From an uncultured Paracoccaceae bacterium (lineage in GTDB: Bacteria; Pseudomonadota; Alphaproteobacteria; Rhodobacterales; Rhodobacteraceae): a DNA stretch of 64,000 nt. Both the position numbers and the translations under genes were made by a program. Below the pieces are notes generated by a model. The model did not search any database, had not been told where the DNA came from, and saw only the letters and a program-made list of their open reading frames with translations. Shown in pieces: positions 9,338 to 18,837 of this stretch. Each line of letters starts with the position of its first letter. Positions within the stretch are counted from its first letter, which is position 1. The stretch spans positions 430,501 through 494,500 of the forward strand of contig CANNFA010000002.1 of NCBI GenBank assembly GCA_947503765.1, read 5' to 3'.

Positions 9338-10699
9338 TTACCGGCGGTTCGCCACGGCTTGGCGCCAGGCATCGGCATAGGCCGCGCCGCCCGGCAGGGG
9401 CGCGGCGATCTCGCCGGGGGGGAGCGTCACCGGGCCGGGCCGGAACAGCAGCGCGGCGCCGGCGCTGGTGCCGGTCGCCGATCCGGACGCCTCGACACGC
9501 GCGCCGGTGGCGGCGGCCAGCATCCCCAGGAAGGCGCGGTTGCGGGCAAAGGCGCCCTCGACCACCACCGCGCCGCGATGGCCGATCAGGCCGAGGCATT
9601 CGGCCGTCATCAGCGCAAGGTAGAACGACATGGCGGCTTTGCGTGCACCGGTCGCGGGTGCCGGCTCGTGCCGCCATTCGGCCGCGATCCCCTGAAACGG
9701 TCCGTTCGCCGGATCGACGGCGGGCAGCAGCATGGCGCCGCTTGCCAGCACCTCGGCGATCTCCGCCGGTGATGGGTCGGGCGCGCCGCCTTCCATGATC
9801 GTCTCGAATTCGCGCCCGCCCATGAACCGGGCGGACGGCACCTGATCGCCCAGCGCGTTCACGTTCATCAGCGTGTCGCGCGCCGGATCGAGCGGCCCCG
9901 CTGCGCCGCCCACCGCCATGCAGATCACCCATGTGCCGGTCGAGACCACGCTGAACGGCGCGTCCCGCGCAAGAAGATGCGGGTAGAGCGAGGCGTTGGA
10001 ATCGTGCAGCCCGCTGACCACCGGCGTGTCCGGCGGCAGGCCGGTAGCGCGCGCGATCTGCGGCAGGACTGGCCCGAGGATATCGCCCGGCGGGCGCGGC
10101 GGGGCCATCCTGCCCGCGATGCCCAGCCGGGTCGGCAGCGCCGAGAAATCGCGCGCGGCAGGGGTCCACAGATCGGTATGCGTGCCGTAGGAGGATGCCT
10201 CGCCCGCCGCGACGCCGGTCAGCCGGAAGGCCCAGTATTGCGGGTAGGGGATCACCGTTCCCACAGCCTCGCGCAGGCCGGGCAGGGTGCGGAACTGCCA
10301 GAAAAGCTGTGCCCCGACATTCAGCCCCATATGCAGCCGAGGCGAGCCGGTCTGCGCGAAATCGGGCCGGATCGCGTCATACTCGGCCGCGACGCTGTCA
10401 GGGCCATCATGTTCGTAATCCAGCATCGGCGCGGCAAGGCCGCCATCGCGGTCCAGCAGCACGATGCTGGCGCCGTGCGCCGCCGGCGCGATCCCGTCTA
10501 CGCCATGGCCCGCGTGGAACCGTGCCAGACCGTTCAGGATGAATTGCCAATGCCCCTCCAGGTCGTAATGCGGCCAGGGCGGGCCGGGCAGGACGGTATT
10601 GGGCCGGGTTTCCACCGCGATCTCGGCAAGGCTGTCCAGATCGACCAGCGCCAGCTTGGCATTGGTCTTGCCGATGTCGATGACGGCGATGCGGGTCAT
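9338..10699 (-). CDS. rhaK: FGGY-family kinase, L-rhamnulokinase type (RhaK)
   Basis: A 453-residue sugar kinase opening with [20 protein letters not shown], the phosphate-1 motif of the FGGY fold. [20 protein letters not shown] and [16 protein letters not shown] in the middle are the substrate and ATP-binding regions. It is predicted to phosphorylate L-rhamnulose to L-rhamnulose-1-phosphate. In Rhizobium leguminosarum the homologous kinase RhaK is also required for rhamnose uptake by the linked ABC transporter. It is the last gene of the leftward rhamnose operon and overlaps the mutarotase stop codon by ATGA. The start is set by that overlap and by the FGGY signature. Confidence 0.9.
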   Translation of the reverse strand: MTRIAVIDIGKTNAKLALVDLDSLAEIAVETRPNTVLPGPPWPHYDLEGHWQFILNGLARFHAGHGVDGIAPAAHGASIVLLDRDGGLAAPMLDYEHDGPDSVAAEYDAIRPDFAQTGSPRLHMGLNVGAQLFWQFRTLPGLREAVGTVIPYPQYWAFRLTGVAAGEASSYGTHTDLWTPAARDFSALPTRLGIAGRMAPPRPPGDILGPVLPQIARATGLPPDTPVVSGLHDSNASLYPHLLARDAPFSVVSTGTWVICMAVGGAAGPLDPARDTLMNVNALGDQVPSARFMGGREFETIMEGGAPDPSPAEIAEVLASGAMLLPAVDPANGPFQGIAAEWRHEPAPATGARKAAMSFYLALMTAECLGLIGHRGAVVVEGAFARNRAFLGMLAAATGARVEASGSATGTSAGAALLFRPGPVTLPPGEIAAPLPGGAAYADAWRQAVANRR

Positions 10700-11010
10700 G
10701 GCATGTGGAACATCGGCGCCAGCGGTATGGCGACCGGACTGCCATCGGGGTTGGTTTCCATGATGTCGGCCATATGCGCCCACCATTTGCGCATCACGGG
10801 ATGCGCGGGCAGATCGTCCATGCCGTGATCGTCGCACCGCCAAAGCACGCCGAACAGCGTGTTCGTCTGCTCGTCCAGGTGGATCGAGTAATCGGACACC
10901 CCCGCCTCGTGCAGAAGCGCCGACAATTCCGGCCAGATCGCATCGTGGCGGCGCCGGTATTCGTCCTTCATGCCGGCCGCCAGTTTCATCTTGAAGGCAT
11001 GCTTTTCCAT
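10696..11010 (-). CDS. rhaM: L-rhamnose mutarotase
   Basis: A 104-residue protein with the hallmark residues of the RhaM/RhaU family: the early [22 protein letters not shown] block, and the [23 protein letters not shown] block with its paired tryptophans. It interconverts alpha and beta anomers of L-rhamnose in the cytoplasm. It overlaps the permease gene upstream by one base and the kinase downstream by four, as expected for tight co-translation. It corresponds to rhaU in rhizobial nomenclature. Confidence 0.93.
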   Translation of the reverse strand: MEKHAFKMKLAAGMKDEYRRRHDAIWPELSALLHEAGVSDYSIHLDEQTNTLFGVLWRCDDHGMDDLPAHPVMRKWWAHMADIMETNPDGSPVAIPLAPMFHMP

Positions 11011-12017
11011 CACTCCCTCCGTGCCATGGCCCAGAGCCGCGGCAGGGCGATCACCCCGATCAGCAACAGGCCGATGAAGATCGACATCACGATGCCCGGC
11101 ACGTTCAGCAATCCCAGCCCGAATGTCACCAGCCCCATGACGAAGGTCGCGATCACCACGCCGGGGATCGAGCCGGACCCGCCAAGGATGTTCACGCCGC
11201 CCAGCACCACCATCGTCACCACCTCCAGCTCCCAGCCGAACGCGATGGACGGGCGGGTGGAGCCGAGCCGCGAGGTCAGGCAGATCGCCGCGACGCCCGA
11301 CATCAGCCCTGTGAGCAGGAACAGGATGAACTTCACCCGCGCCACGCGGATGCCGGAAAACAGCGCGCCCACCGGGTTGTTGCCGATGGCATAGACCGCG
11401 CGGCCGAAATTGGTCTTGTGCAGGAGGATGGCGAAGAGCACCGCGAAGACGGCGAACAGCACGAACTCGACGGAAATCACCCACCAGACATAGCCTTGCC
11501 CGAACCACGCGAAACCGGGCGGATAGCCGCGATAGGCCTGATCGCCCAGCACGATATAGCTGATGCCGCGAAACAGGCTCATCGTGCCGATGGTCACGAC
11601 GATCGAGGGCAGGCCAAGCCCGGTGACGAGCGCGCCGTTGAACGCGCCGCAGGCCAGCCCGCAGACCAGCCCGATCGCCACCAGCCCCGCCGGCCCGATG
11701 CCCGCCTGCGCCGCCGCGCCCATCGCCGTCGAGGCCAGCGCGATGATCGCGGCTACCGACAGGTCGATCTCGCCCGAGATGATGAGCAGCGCCATGGCAA
11801 AGGCGATCATCGCCTTTTCGGTGAAGTTGAAGGTCGCGTCGCTGAGGTTCCAGGCGTCGAGGAAATAGGGCGAGGCAAAGGAATTCGCCACGAAGATCGC
11901 CACCGCGACCAGCAGCAGCAGGACTTCCCAGCTTTTCAGCAGGCGGCCCAGCGGCGAGCGCAGGCGGTCGGGAACGCGGCGGGCCTCGTCCGGCCGGGGT
12001 ACGCTTTGGGTGCTCAT
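11010..12017 (-). CDS. rhaQ: Rhamnose ABC transporter permease
   Basis: A 335-residue inner-membrane permease of the ribose/RbsC class. It has an N-terminal polar stretch, then 8-10 hydrophobic segments, with [18 protein letters not shown] and [20 protein letters not shown] as family-typical stretches. The EAA-like loop region lies between the two. It works with the sister permease, the ATPase and the binding protein to import L-rhamnose. The start at 12017 overlaps the end of the sister permease gene by four bases. Which permease is P and which Q follows the rhizobial gene order and is provisional. Confidence 0.88.
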   Translation of the reverse strand: MSTQSVPRPDEARRVPDRLRSPLGRLLKSWEVLLLLVAVAIFVANSFASPYFLDAWNLSDATFNFTEKAMIAFAMALLIISGEIDLSVAAIIALASTAMGAAAQAGIGPAGLVAIGLVCGLACGAFNGALVTGLGLPSIVVTIGTMSLFRGISYIVLGDQAYRGYPPGFAWFGQGYVWWVISVEFVLFAVFAVLFAILLHKTNFGRAVYAIGNNPVGALFSGIRVARVKFILFLLTGLMSGVAAICLTSRLGSTRPSIAFGWELEVVTMVVLGGVNILGGSGSIPGVVIATFVMGLVTFGLGLLNVPGIVMSIFIGLLLIGVIALPRLWAMARRE

Positions 12018-12994
12018 GTCCGGTGCTCCGCCCGGCGCAGGATCACCCGGCCGCGGCCGCGGCTGGACTGCGCGTTGAAGGCGACCGCGATGATGATCGC
12101 GCTGCCGGAAATCGCCAATTGCCAGAAGGGCGAGATATCGACCACCGGCAGCGCGTTCTTGACCACGCCCAGAAACAGCGCCCCCAGCAGGGCGCCGCCG
12201 ACCGAGCCGATGCCGCCCATGATCGAGATGCCGCCGATCACGCAGGCGGCGACAACCTCGAGCTCGAACCCGCCGGCAATATCGACATAGGCGACCGAAT
12301 AGCGCGCCACCCACAGATAGCCGGTCAGCCCGGCCAGTGCGCCCGAGATCATGAAGGCGAAGAATTGCGTGCGCCCGACATTCAGCCCGGTATATACGGC
12401 CGCATGCGGGTTGCCGCCCACCGCGTAGAACGCCCGGCCCAGCGGTGTGCGCGCGATCACCACGGCCAGCAGCAGAACGGCGGCGATGGCGATCCAGGCC
12501 AGCATCGGCACGCCCAGGATCTCGGCCCGCGGGAAACCGGTGAAGCTGGCCGACATTTCATGCGCATTGATCCATTTGCCGTTCGACAGCAGGAAGATGA
12601 GGCCGCGAAAGATGGTCATCGTGCCCAGCGTCACCACGATCGGCGGGATGTCGAGCTTCCACACCAGAACGCCGTTGATCGCGCCGAGCACCGCGCCCAG
12701 CGCAAGCGCGACCGCCAGCGTCGCCGCCACCGGCAGATCGGGTGCGGCGGTGTTCAGCATCGCCACCACCATGCCGGTCAGCGCCAGGTTGGCCGCCACC
12801 GACAGGTCGATGCAGCGGGTCAGGATCACGCACATCTGCCCCAGCGCGAGGATGATCAGCGGCGAGGTGTCGGTGAACACCCGCACCAGGTTGGACGGCG
12901 CGACGAAGCCGGGAAAGCGGGCTGCGATCAGGGCCAGTAGCGCCAGGATGGCGGCCAGCAGGATCGCCTCGCGCGATTTCAGCAGGGCGGTCAT
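12014..12994 (-). CDS. rhaP: Rhamnose ABC transporter permease
   Basis: A 326-residue permease paralogous to the neighbouring one. It shares [17 protein letters not shown] and [20 protein letters not shown], corresponding to the RbsC-type conserved stretches, and has about nine transmembrane segments. The start at 12994 overlaps the ATPase stop by ATGA. Two different permease genes in tandem imply a heterodimeric membrane domain, as in the rhizobial RhaSTPQ importer. Confidence 0.88.
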   Translation of the reverse strand: MTALLKSREAILLAAILALLALIAARFPGFVAPSNLVRVFTDTSPLIILALGQMCVILTRCIDLSVAANLALTGMVVAMLNTAAPDLPVAATLAVALALGAVLGAINGVLVWKLDIPPIVVTLGTMTIFRGLIFLLSNGKWINAHEMSASFTGFPRAEILGVPMLAWIAIAAVLLLAVVIARTPLGRAFYAVGGNPHAAVYTGLNVGRTQFFAFMISGALAGLTGYLWVARYSVAYVDIAGGFELEVVAACVIGGISIMGGIGSVGGALLGALFLGVVKNALPVVDISPFWQLAISGSAIIIAVAFNAQSSRGRGRVILRRAEHRT

Positions 12995-14538
12995 TGCGCG
13001 TCCTGTGTTATTCCGGCGGCGTGGCGCACCAGGATCTCGGGCGACAGGTCGCCGCCCGCCACCTCGGCGGCGATCCGTCCCTCGCGCATCACGATGGCGC
13101 GGTCCGCCATGCCGAGGATTTCGGGGATTTCCGAGCTGATCATGATCACCGCCAGCCCCTCTGCCGCCAGTTCCGCCATGAACTCGTGCACCGCCGCTTT
13201 CGATCCGATGTCGATCCCCTTGGTCGGCTCGTCGAGGATGATGACCCTGGGCCGGGTGGCGAGCCATTTGGCGATCACCACCTTCTGCTGGTTGCCGCCC
13301 GACAGGTTGCCAAGCGCCTGGTCGAGCGCGGCCGCCCGCAAGTCGAGCCGCCCGGTATATTCGCGGGCCAGGCGGAATTCCTCGGCCAGTTTCAGGAAAC
13401 CGTGTCGCGAGGTGCGCCGCAGCGACGGCAGGGTGACGTTCTGGAAGATCGGCAGGCCGCGGATGGCGCCCTGTGTGCCGCGATCCTCGGGGACATAGAC
13501 GATGCCGGCGCGGATCGCCTGCGCCGGTGCGCGGATCGTGGCGGCCGTGCCGCCGATGCGCGCCGTTCCGCGCGACGGGCGGGTGATGCCGAACAGCGCC
13601 TGCATGACTTCCGACCGGCCGGCACCGACCAGCCCGTAGAAGCCCAGGATCTCGCCTTCGCGCAGGCTGAAGGAGATGTCCTCGAACTCGGTGGGGTGGG
13701 AATAGCCCTCAACCTGCAGCACGATTTCGCCCGGTTTGCGCGCGCGGGCGGGAAAGATCGTCTCGACCGAGCGGCCGACCATCATCCGCACCAGCGCGTC
13801 CTCGGTGACCTCGGCCATCGGCCCGGCGCCGACGAACCGGCCGTCGCGGAACACGGTGTAGCGGTCGGCGATGCGGAAGATCTCGTCGAACTTGTGCGAG
13901 ATGAACAGGATCGCCTTGCCCTGCGCCTTGAGCCGCTCGACCAGGGCGTACAATTCCTGGATTTCCTTGTGCGAGAGCGCCGCCGTCGGCTCGTCCATGA
14001 TGACCACCTGCGCGTCGATCGACAGGGCGCGGGCGATGGCGACAAGGTGCTTGCTGGCGATGCCCAGATCGCGCAGCCGCACGCCCACGTCGATCTCGGC
14101 GTCGATGCTGTCCAGAAGCGCGCGCGCGCGGGTGCGCATCCGCCGGGTGTTGATCAGCCCGGCGCGGGTGCGCGGCGCATGGCCGATAAAGATGTTCTCG
14201 GCCACCGTCAGCTCGTCGAACAGCACGGTTTCCTGATGGATCGCGGTGATCCCGGCGCGGCTGGCATCCTGCGCGGCGGCGAATTGAACGGGCGCGCCGT
14301 TCACGCGGATCGTGCCGTGGTCGGGCCGGTAGATCCCGGTCAGGATCTTGACCACGGTCGATTTGCCCGCGCCGTTCTCGCCCACCAGCGCGGTGACCTC
14401 GCCGGGGTGAAGCTCCAGCGATACGTCCGATAGCGCGGTGACGCCGGGAAAGGTCTTGGTGATCGCGTCGAGCGCGACGACCGGGGCCGGGGCGGTCCGG
14501 GGTCGGGTGTCGGTGGCGGCGGCGTTCTGCATCAGCAT
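12991..14538 (-). CDS. rhaT: Rhamnose ABC transporter ATPase (two nucleotide-binding domains)
   Basis: A 515-residue sugar ABC ATPase with two fused cassettes. The first has Walker A GENGAGKST near residue 53 and Walker B VVIMDEPTAAL. The second starts near 275, lacks a normal Walker A (GLVGAGRSE), and has the signature LSGGNQQKV followed by VIILDEPTKGID. A degenerate second P-loop is normal for the RbsA/MglA class. It energises rhamnose import. Start at 14538 (MLMQ) or 14532; both are plausible. A strong hairpin (14575-14597) separates it from the binding-protein gene. Confidence 0.92.
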   Translation of the reverse strand: MLMQNAAATDTRPRTAPAPVVALDAITKTFPGVTALSDVSLELHPGEVTALVGENGAGKSTVVKILTGIYRPDHGTIRVNGAPVQFAAAQDASRAGITAIHQETVLFDELTVAENIFIGHAPRTRAGLINTRRMRTRARALLDSIDAEIDVGVRLRDLGIASKHLVAIARALSIDAQVVIMDEPTAALSHKEIQELYALVERLKAQGKAILFISHKFDEIFRIADRYTVFRDGRFVGAGPMAEVTEDALVRMMVGRSVETIFPARARKPGEIVLQVEGYSHPTEFEDISFSLREGEILGFYGLVGAGRSEVMQALFGITRPSRGTARIGGTAATIRAPAQAIRAGIVYVPEDRGTQGAIRGLPIFQNVTLPSLRRTSRHGFLKLAEEFRLAREYTGRLDLRAAALDQALGNLSGGNQQKVVIAKWLATRPRVIILDEPTKGIDIGSKAAVHEFMAELAAEGLAVIMISSEIPEILGMADRAIVMREGRIAAEVAGGDLSPEILVRHAAGITQDAQ

Positions 14539-14574
14539 GAAACGGGCTCTGGCGGGGCGGGTGCGGCGGGCATA

Positions 14575-14597
14575 GCCCCGGCGGATGCCGCCGGGGC
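14575..14597 (-). promoter_or_regulatory. Intercistronic hairpin between rhaS and rhaT
   Basis: A perfect 10-bp stem with a three-base loop: GCCCCGGCGG, ATG, CCGCCGGGGC. It sits 8 bases after the binding-protein stop codon, in a 66-bp gap. No T-run follows. Such hairpins after binding-protein genes usually stabilise the upstream message or attenuate read-through, so that the binding protein is made in excess over the membrane parts. That role is inferred. Confidence 0.6.
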
Positions 14598-14604
14598 CGG
14601 GCGG

Positions 14605-15600
14605 TCAGAAGATCGACTTGAACTCGTCGATGTTCGACGCGTCATAGACGAAGGGATCGGCCATCGCGCCCTCGGTATTGTCGTCGAGCGTGAGCGTGCC
14701 CATGCGGCCCATCGGGATTTCCGCACCCGGCGCGGCCTCTGCCTCGCCGGTGGCCAGGTTGTAGGCCAGCATCGTCGCCGAATAGCCCAGGTCGATCGGG
14801 TTCCAGATCGCGAAGGATTTCGAGGCGCCCGATTCGATGGCGCCGGCCATTTCCGAGGGCAGGCCCAGCCCGGTCACGTTGACCTCGCCGACCTTGCCGG
14901 CATCCACCACCGCCTGCGCCGCGGCCACGATGCCCACCGATGTCGGCGCGATGATCGCGTCGAGATCGGGATAGGTCTGCATCAGGCCGGTCGCCTCGCG
15001 GTAGGATTTGTCGGCCAGATCGTCGCCATAGACGGTCGCCACGACTTCGATCCCCGGATAATCGCCCATCACCTTGTTCATTTCCTCGATCCAGACATTC
15101 TGGTTGGTCGAGGTGGTGGTGGCCGACAGCACGGCAACCTCGCCGCCATCGGGCAGGTGATCGGCGGCCAGCTTGATGATCATGTTGCCGATCAGCGGGC
15201 TGGAGGACGGGTTCAGGTGCAATTGCCGGCCCTCGGGCGCGACGCCGGAATCCCAGGAAATGACGGTGATCCCCCGGTCCATCGCCTTTTTCAGCGCCGG
15301 CACCAGCGCGTCGGTGTCGTTGGCCGACACCGCGATCGCATCCACGCGCTGCGCGATCAGCGAATTGATCACCTCGATCTGGCCCTCGGCGGTGGTGTCG
15401 GTCGGGCCGGTATAGATGATCTCGACATTGCCCAGCTCTTCGGCGGCTTCCTCGGCGCCCTTGTGCGCCGCCTCGAAAAAGCCGATGCCCAGCGCCTTGA
15501 CCACCAGCGCGATGCGTACAGGATCGTCCTGCGCCTGGGCACCGCCGGCCATGGCAGCGGCCACAGCGGCCCCCGTCATCAGTCTCTTGAATACACCCAT
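14605..15600 (-). CDS. rhaS: Rhamnose ABC transporter substrate-binding protein
   Basis: A 331-residue periplasmic protein. The first ~23 residues are a Sec signal peptide (RLMTGAAVAAAMAGGAQAQ, cleavage after AQA). The rest is a type I periplasmic-binding fold of the ribose class, with GPTDTTAEGQIEVINSLIAQ and IAVSANDTDALVPALKKAMD as recognisable stretches. It delivers L-rhamnose to the permeases. The start at 15600 is preceded by GGGAGGAAACG, a strong ribosome site. It lies 29 bp after the regulator gene in the same operon. Confidence 0.92.
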   Translation of the reverse strand: MGVFKRLMTGAAVAAAMAGGAQAQDDPVRIALVVKALGIGFFEAAHKGAEEAAEELGNVEIIYTGPTDTTAEGQIEVINSLIAQRVDAIAVSANDTDALVPALKKAMDRGITVISWDSGVAPEGRQLHLNPSSSPLIGNMIIKLAADHLPDGGEVAVLSATTTSTNQNVWIEEMNKVMGDYPGIEVVATVYGDDLADKSYREATGLMQTYPDLDAIIAPTSVGIVAAAQAVVDAGKVGEVNVTGLGLPSEMAGAIESGASKSFAIWNPIDLGYSATMLAYNLATGEAEAAPGAEIPMGRMGTLTLDDNTEGAMADPFVYDASNIDEFKSIF

Positions 15601-15629
15601 CGTTTCCTCCCTTGGATGCGCCGCGGCTG

Positions 15630-16433
15630 TCAGGACGCCGCCTCCTCTTGCTGCTGCGCGCCGCTTTGCGCGACGATCAGCGTGATATCGGCGGCCTCCA
15701 GCATCGCGGCGGCCTTGTCCGGGATCCCCTCGTCGGTGATCACGGTCGAAATTCGCGCCAGCGGGCACAGCACCAGGCTGGAGCGGCGGTCGAACTTGGT
15801 CGAATCCACCAGCACGATCAGCTCGTCCGCCTGGCCGATCAGCTTTTCCTCGGCCTGGATCAACAGCGGGTCCGTTTCCATCAGGCCCAGCGGTCCCAGC
15901 CCCTGCGCGCCCATGAACATCCGGCTTGCGTAGAAATTGCGCGTCACGTCGTTGTCGAAGGGCGACAGGATGATGTTCTGCTCGCGGTAGATCGCGCCGC
16001 CGGCCAGCATGATCGTGTTCCGCGAATGCTTCAGCAGATGTTCCGCGATCGGGAACGAGTTGGTGAAGACCTGCATCCGCCGGCTGGCCAGCGGATGCAC
16101 CATCTGGAAGGTGGTGGTGCCGCCGTTGATGATGATCGCCTCGCCATCGGCGCACAGATCGACCGCGGCGCGGGCAATGGCGCGTTTCTGTCGGGCCTGC
16201 ATCGTTTCGTTGATCGCGAAGGGGCGCCCGGCCAGTCCGACGAATTGCGGCGGGTTGACCGATTCGGCGCCGCCGCGCACGCGGCGCAGCTTCTTGGCGA
16301 GATGCAGCGCGGCGATGTCGCGCCGTACCGTCGCCTCGGACGCGCCGGTCAGGGTGCACAGGTCGGCCACGGTCGCCACCGGGCGTTCCTGCACGGCCGA
16401 CAATATGACCCTGTGGCGTTCCTTTTCGTGCAT
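15630..16433 (-). CDS. rhaR: DeoR-family regulator of rhamnose genes
   Basis: A 267-residue protein with an N-terminal DeoR helix-turn-helix (residues ~5-60; LCTLTGASEATVRRDIAALH) and a C-terminal sugar-phosphate-sensing domain containing INGGTTTFQMVHPL. The start at 16433 is chosen because GGGAGG lies six bases ahead; the in-frame ATG at 16439 is too close to that site. First gene of the leftward operon and divergent from rhaD, it is expected to bind the intervening region (inverted repeat at 16479-16549) and to be relieved by a rhamnose pathway phosphate. The effector is inferred from the family. Confidence 0.9.
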   Translation of the reverse strand: MHEKERHRVILSAVQERPVATVADLCTLTGASEATVRRDIAALHLAKKLRRVRGGAESVNPPQFVGLAGRPFAINETMQARQKRAIARAAVDLCADGEAIIINGGTTTFQMVHPLASRRMQVFTNSFPIAEHLLKHSRNTIMLAGGAIYREQNIILSPFDNDVTRNFYASRMFMGAQGLGPLGLMETDPLLIQAEEKLIGQADELIVLVDSTKFDRRSSLVLCPLARISTVITDEGIPDKAAAMLEAADITLIVAQSGAQQQEEAAS

Positions 16434-16478
16434 CCGCATCCTCCCTGACGCCAAGGCTGCGGTGAAACCGGCGAGTCT

Positions 16479-16549
16479 GTCAATCAGGAAACGTCACAAG
16501 CCATCAAATGCTGCACTTGCAAGATTGAAGTTGATCGTTTGTGATTGAC
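16479..16549. promoter_or_regulatory. Candidate RhaR operator in the rhaR-rhaD divergent region
   Basis: Two arms in inverted orientation: GTCAATCAGGAAACG at 16479-16493 and its near reverse complement CGTTTGTGATTGAC at 16536-16549. The shared half-site is GTCAATCA followed by two variable bases and AAACG. The arms are about 43 bp apart, and a second small pair, CATCAA at 16502 and TTGATC at 16531, lies between them. The 173-bp region serves two divergent operons, and DeoR regulators often bind such repeats. This is the only obvious dyad in the region. Confidence 0.5.
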
Positions 16550-16606
16550 ATGCATGGTCGCCTCCCGCAGGTTTTGGCAATGCGCCACGCGCCACGGGAG
16601 GGAAGG

Positions 16607-18721
16607 ATGCACAAGACCACGGGCCAAGACAGCGGCCAGCCGCGCCTTGAAAACCGCTGGGACGACGCGCGCGCCGCCGCGATGACCGAGCCGGAAAAGC
16701 TGCTTTACCGCTCCAACCTCCTGGGCGCCGACAAGCGGATCACCAATTACGGCGGCGGCAACACCTCGGCCAAGGTGATGCAGGCCGATCCGCTGACCGG
16801 CGAAGAGACGCGGGTGCTGTGGGTCAAGGGCTCGGGCGGCGATGTCGGCACGATGGGCATGGACGGATTTGCCACGCTCTACATGGACAAGCTGGACGCG
16901 CTGAAGGGGCTGTATCGCGGGCCGGACCACGAGGACGAGATGGTCGGCTACCTGCCGCACTGCACCTTCGATCTGAACCCGCGCGCCGCCTCGATCGACA
17001 CGCCGCTGCATGCCTATGTGCCCCGCCGGCATGTCGACCACATGCACCCCGACGCGATCATCGCCATCGCCGCATCCGCCAATTCGCGCGAACTGACGCA
17101 GGAGATTTTCGGGGACGAGATCGGCTGGCTGCCGTGGAAGCGCCCCGGCTATGAGCTGGGTCTGTGGCTGGAGCGGTTCTGCAAGGACAATCCCGAGGCG
17201 AAGGGTGTGGTGCTGGAATCGCATGGCCTGTTCACCTGGGATGACGATGCGCGAACCTGTTACGAGTTGACGCTGGACGTGATCCAGCGCGCGATGGACT
17301 GGTTCGCCCAGCGGTCCGGCGACAGCGCCCCGTTCGGCGGGCCGATCCATGACAGCCTGCCCCCCGAAAGACGGCGCGCCGTGGCGGCGCGGCTGATGCC
17401 GGCGATCCGCGGCATGGTGTCGGGCGCGCAGCACATGGTCGGCCATTTCGACGATTCGGGCACCGTGCTGGACTTCGTCAACGCGCAGGAGATGGAGCGG
17501 CTGGCCGCGCTGGGCACATCCTGCCCCGACCATTTTCTGCGCACCAAGATCCGCCCGCTGGTCGTTGCCCACGATCCGGGCCGGGACAATCTGGACGCGG
17601 TGCTGGCCGGCCTGCCCGCCCAGATCGCCGCCTACAGCGACGATTACGCCGCCTATTACAACCGCTGCAAGCACCCCGATTCGCCGCCCATGCGGGACCC
17701 GAACGCGGTGGTCTACCTGGTGCCGGGCATCGGCATGATCACCTTTGCGAAAGACAAGGCGACGGCGCGGATCTCGGGCGAATTCTATGTCAACGCGATC
17801 AACGTGATGCGCGGCGCCTCGGCCGTCAGCACCTATGTCGGCCTGCCCGAGCAGGAAGCGTTCGACATCGAATACTGGGCGCTGGAAGAGGCCAAGCTTC
17901 AGCGGATGCCGAAACCCCGCGCGCTGGCGGGCCGCATCGCCCTGGTGACCGGCGGGGCGGGCGGGATCGGCATGGCCACGGCCGAACGCTACCTGTCCGA
18001 AGGCGCCTGCGTCATGCTGGCCGATATCGACGCCGACGCGCTGGAGATCGCGCGCGCCGATCTTGCCGCGCGCCATGACGGCGACCGGGTGCGCGCCGCG
18101 ATCATGGATGTCACGGACGAGGCCGCCGTCGCCGCCGCCTTCGCCGAGACCGCGACCGAGTTCGGCGGGCTGGATATCCTGGTGTCGAACGCCGGCATCG
18201 CGTCTTCCGCGCCGATCGAGGATACGTCGCTGGAGCTGTGGAACCGCAACATGGACATCCTGTCCACCGGCTATTTCCTGGTCAGCCGCGAAGCCTTTCG
18301 GCTGCTGCGCGCGCAGGATATTGGCGGCGCCGTCGTTTTCGTCGCGTCGAAGAACGGCCTTGCCGCGTCGCCCAACGCGGCCGCCTATTGCACCGCCAAG
18401 GCCAGCGAGATCCACCTTGCCCGCTGCCTTGCGCTGGAGGGCGCAGAGGCGGGGATCCGCGTGAACACCGTCAATCCCGACGCGGTGCTGCGCGGTTCCA
18501 AGATCTGGCAGGGCGACTGGCTCGACCAGCGCGCCGCCACCTACGGAACCGACAAGGCGGGGCTGGAAGAGATGTACCGCAACCGCTCGCTGCTGAAACG
18601 CTCGGTCCTGCCCGAGGATATCGCCGAGGCGTGCTATTTCCTTGCCAGCGACCTGTCGGCGAAATCCACCGGCAATATCCTGAACGTCGATGCCGGCAAC
18701 GTGCAGGCCTTTACACGCTAG
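16607..18721 (+). CDS. rhaD: Rhamnulose-1-phosphate aldolase / short-chain dehydrogenase fusion (RhaD)
   Basis: A 704-residue two-domain enzyme. Residues ~20-430 are a class II aldolase/adducin domain with NYGGGNTSAK near the start and metal-site histidines in HVDHMHPDA. Residues ~450-704 are an SDR domain with the TGGAGGIGMA nucleotide loop, NAG, the catalytic AAYCTAKASE (Y-x-x-x-K), and an upstream serine region VASKNG. The fusion is the rhizobial RhaD type: it splits L-rhamnulose-1-phosphate to DHAP and L-lactaldehyde, and the dehydrogenase half probably oxidises the lactaldehyde. Start 16607 has GGGAGGGAAGG just ahead. Confidence 0.93.
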   Translation: MHKTTGQDSGQPRLENRWDDARAAAMTEPEKLLYRSNLLGADKRITNYGGGNTSAKVMQADPLTGEETRVLWVKGSGGDVGTMGMDGFATLYMDKLDALKGLYRGPDHEDEMVGYLPHCTFDLNPRAASIDTPLHAYVPRRHVDHMHPDAIIAIAASANSRELTQEIFGDEIGWLPWKRPGYELGLWLERFCKDNPEAKGVVLESHGLFTWDDDARTCYELTLDVIQRAMDWFAQRSGDSAPFGGPIHDSLPPERRRAVAARLMPAIRGMVSGAQHMVGHFDDSGTVLDFVNAQEMERLAALGTSCPDHFLRTKIRPLVVAHDPGRDNLDAVLAGLPAQIAAYSDDYAAYYNRCKHPDSPPMRDPNAVVYLVPGIGMITFAKDKATARISGEFYVNAINVMRGASAVSTYVGLPEQEAFDIEYWALEEAKLQRMPKPRALAGRIALVTGGAGGIGMATAERYLSEGACVMLADIDADALEIARADLAARHDGDRVRAAIMDVTDEAAVAAAFAETATEFGGLDILVSNAGIASSAPIEDTSLELWNRNMDILSTGYFLVSREAFRLLRAQDIGGAVVFVASKNGLAASPNAAAYCTAKASEIHLARCLALEGAEAGIRVNTVNPDAVLRGSKIWQGDWLDQRAATYGTDKAGLEEMYRNRSLLKRSVLPEDIAEACYFLASDLSAKSTGNILNVDAGNVQAFTR

Positions 18722-18735
18722 GCGCGCCGGGGCTT

Positions 18736-18815
18736 CATCCTGGCAGGAGAATACTCCGGGGGAGTCGCGGAACCCGATCCCGATCGGGGGCCGGGCCGGG
18801 GCAGCGCCCCCTTCC
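18736..18815 (+). repeat. Dispersed intergenic repeat, family A-like, diverged copy
   Basis: CATCCTGGCAGGAGAATACT followed by a G/C-rich hairpin region (CCGGGGCAGCGCCCC at 18796-18810) resembles the inverted form of the family A repeats at 39606-39660 and 53280-53364. It fills most of the 116-bp gap between rhaD and rhaI, so it would be transcribed within the operon if the two genes are co-transcribed. Confidence 0.4.
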
Positions 18816-18837
18816 TCCGCCCATCAGGGAGACGACC

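Noticed and set aside
16607-18721. The aldolase-dehydrogenase fusion as a novel architecture
   Set aside because: The same fusion is known from the rhizobial rhamnose locus (RhaD), so it is annotated but not reported as new.
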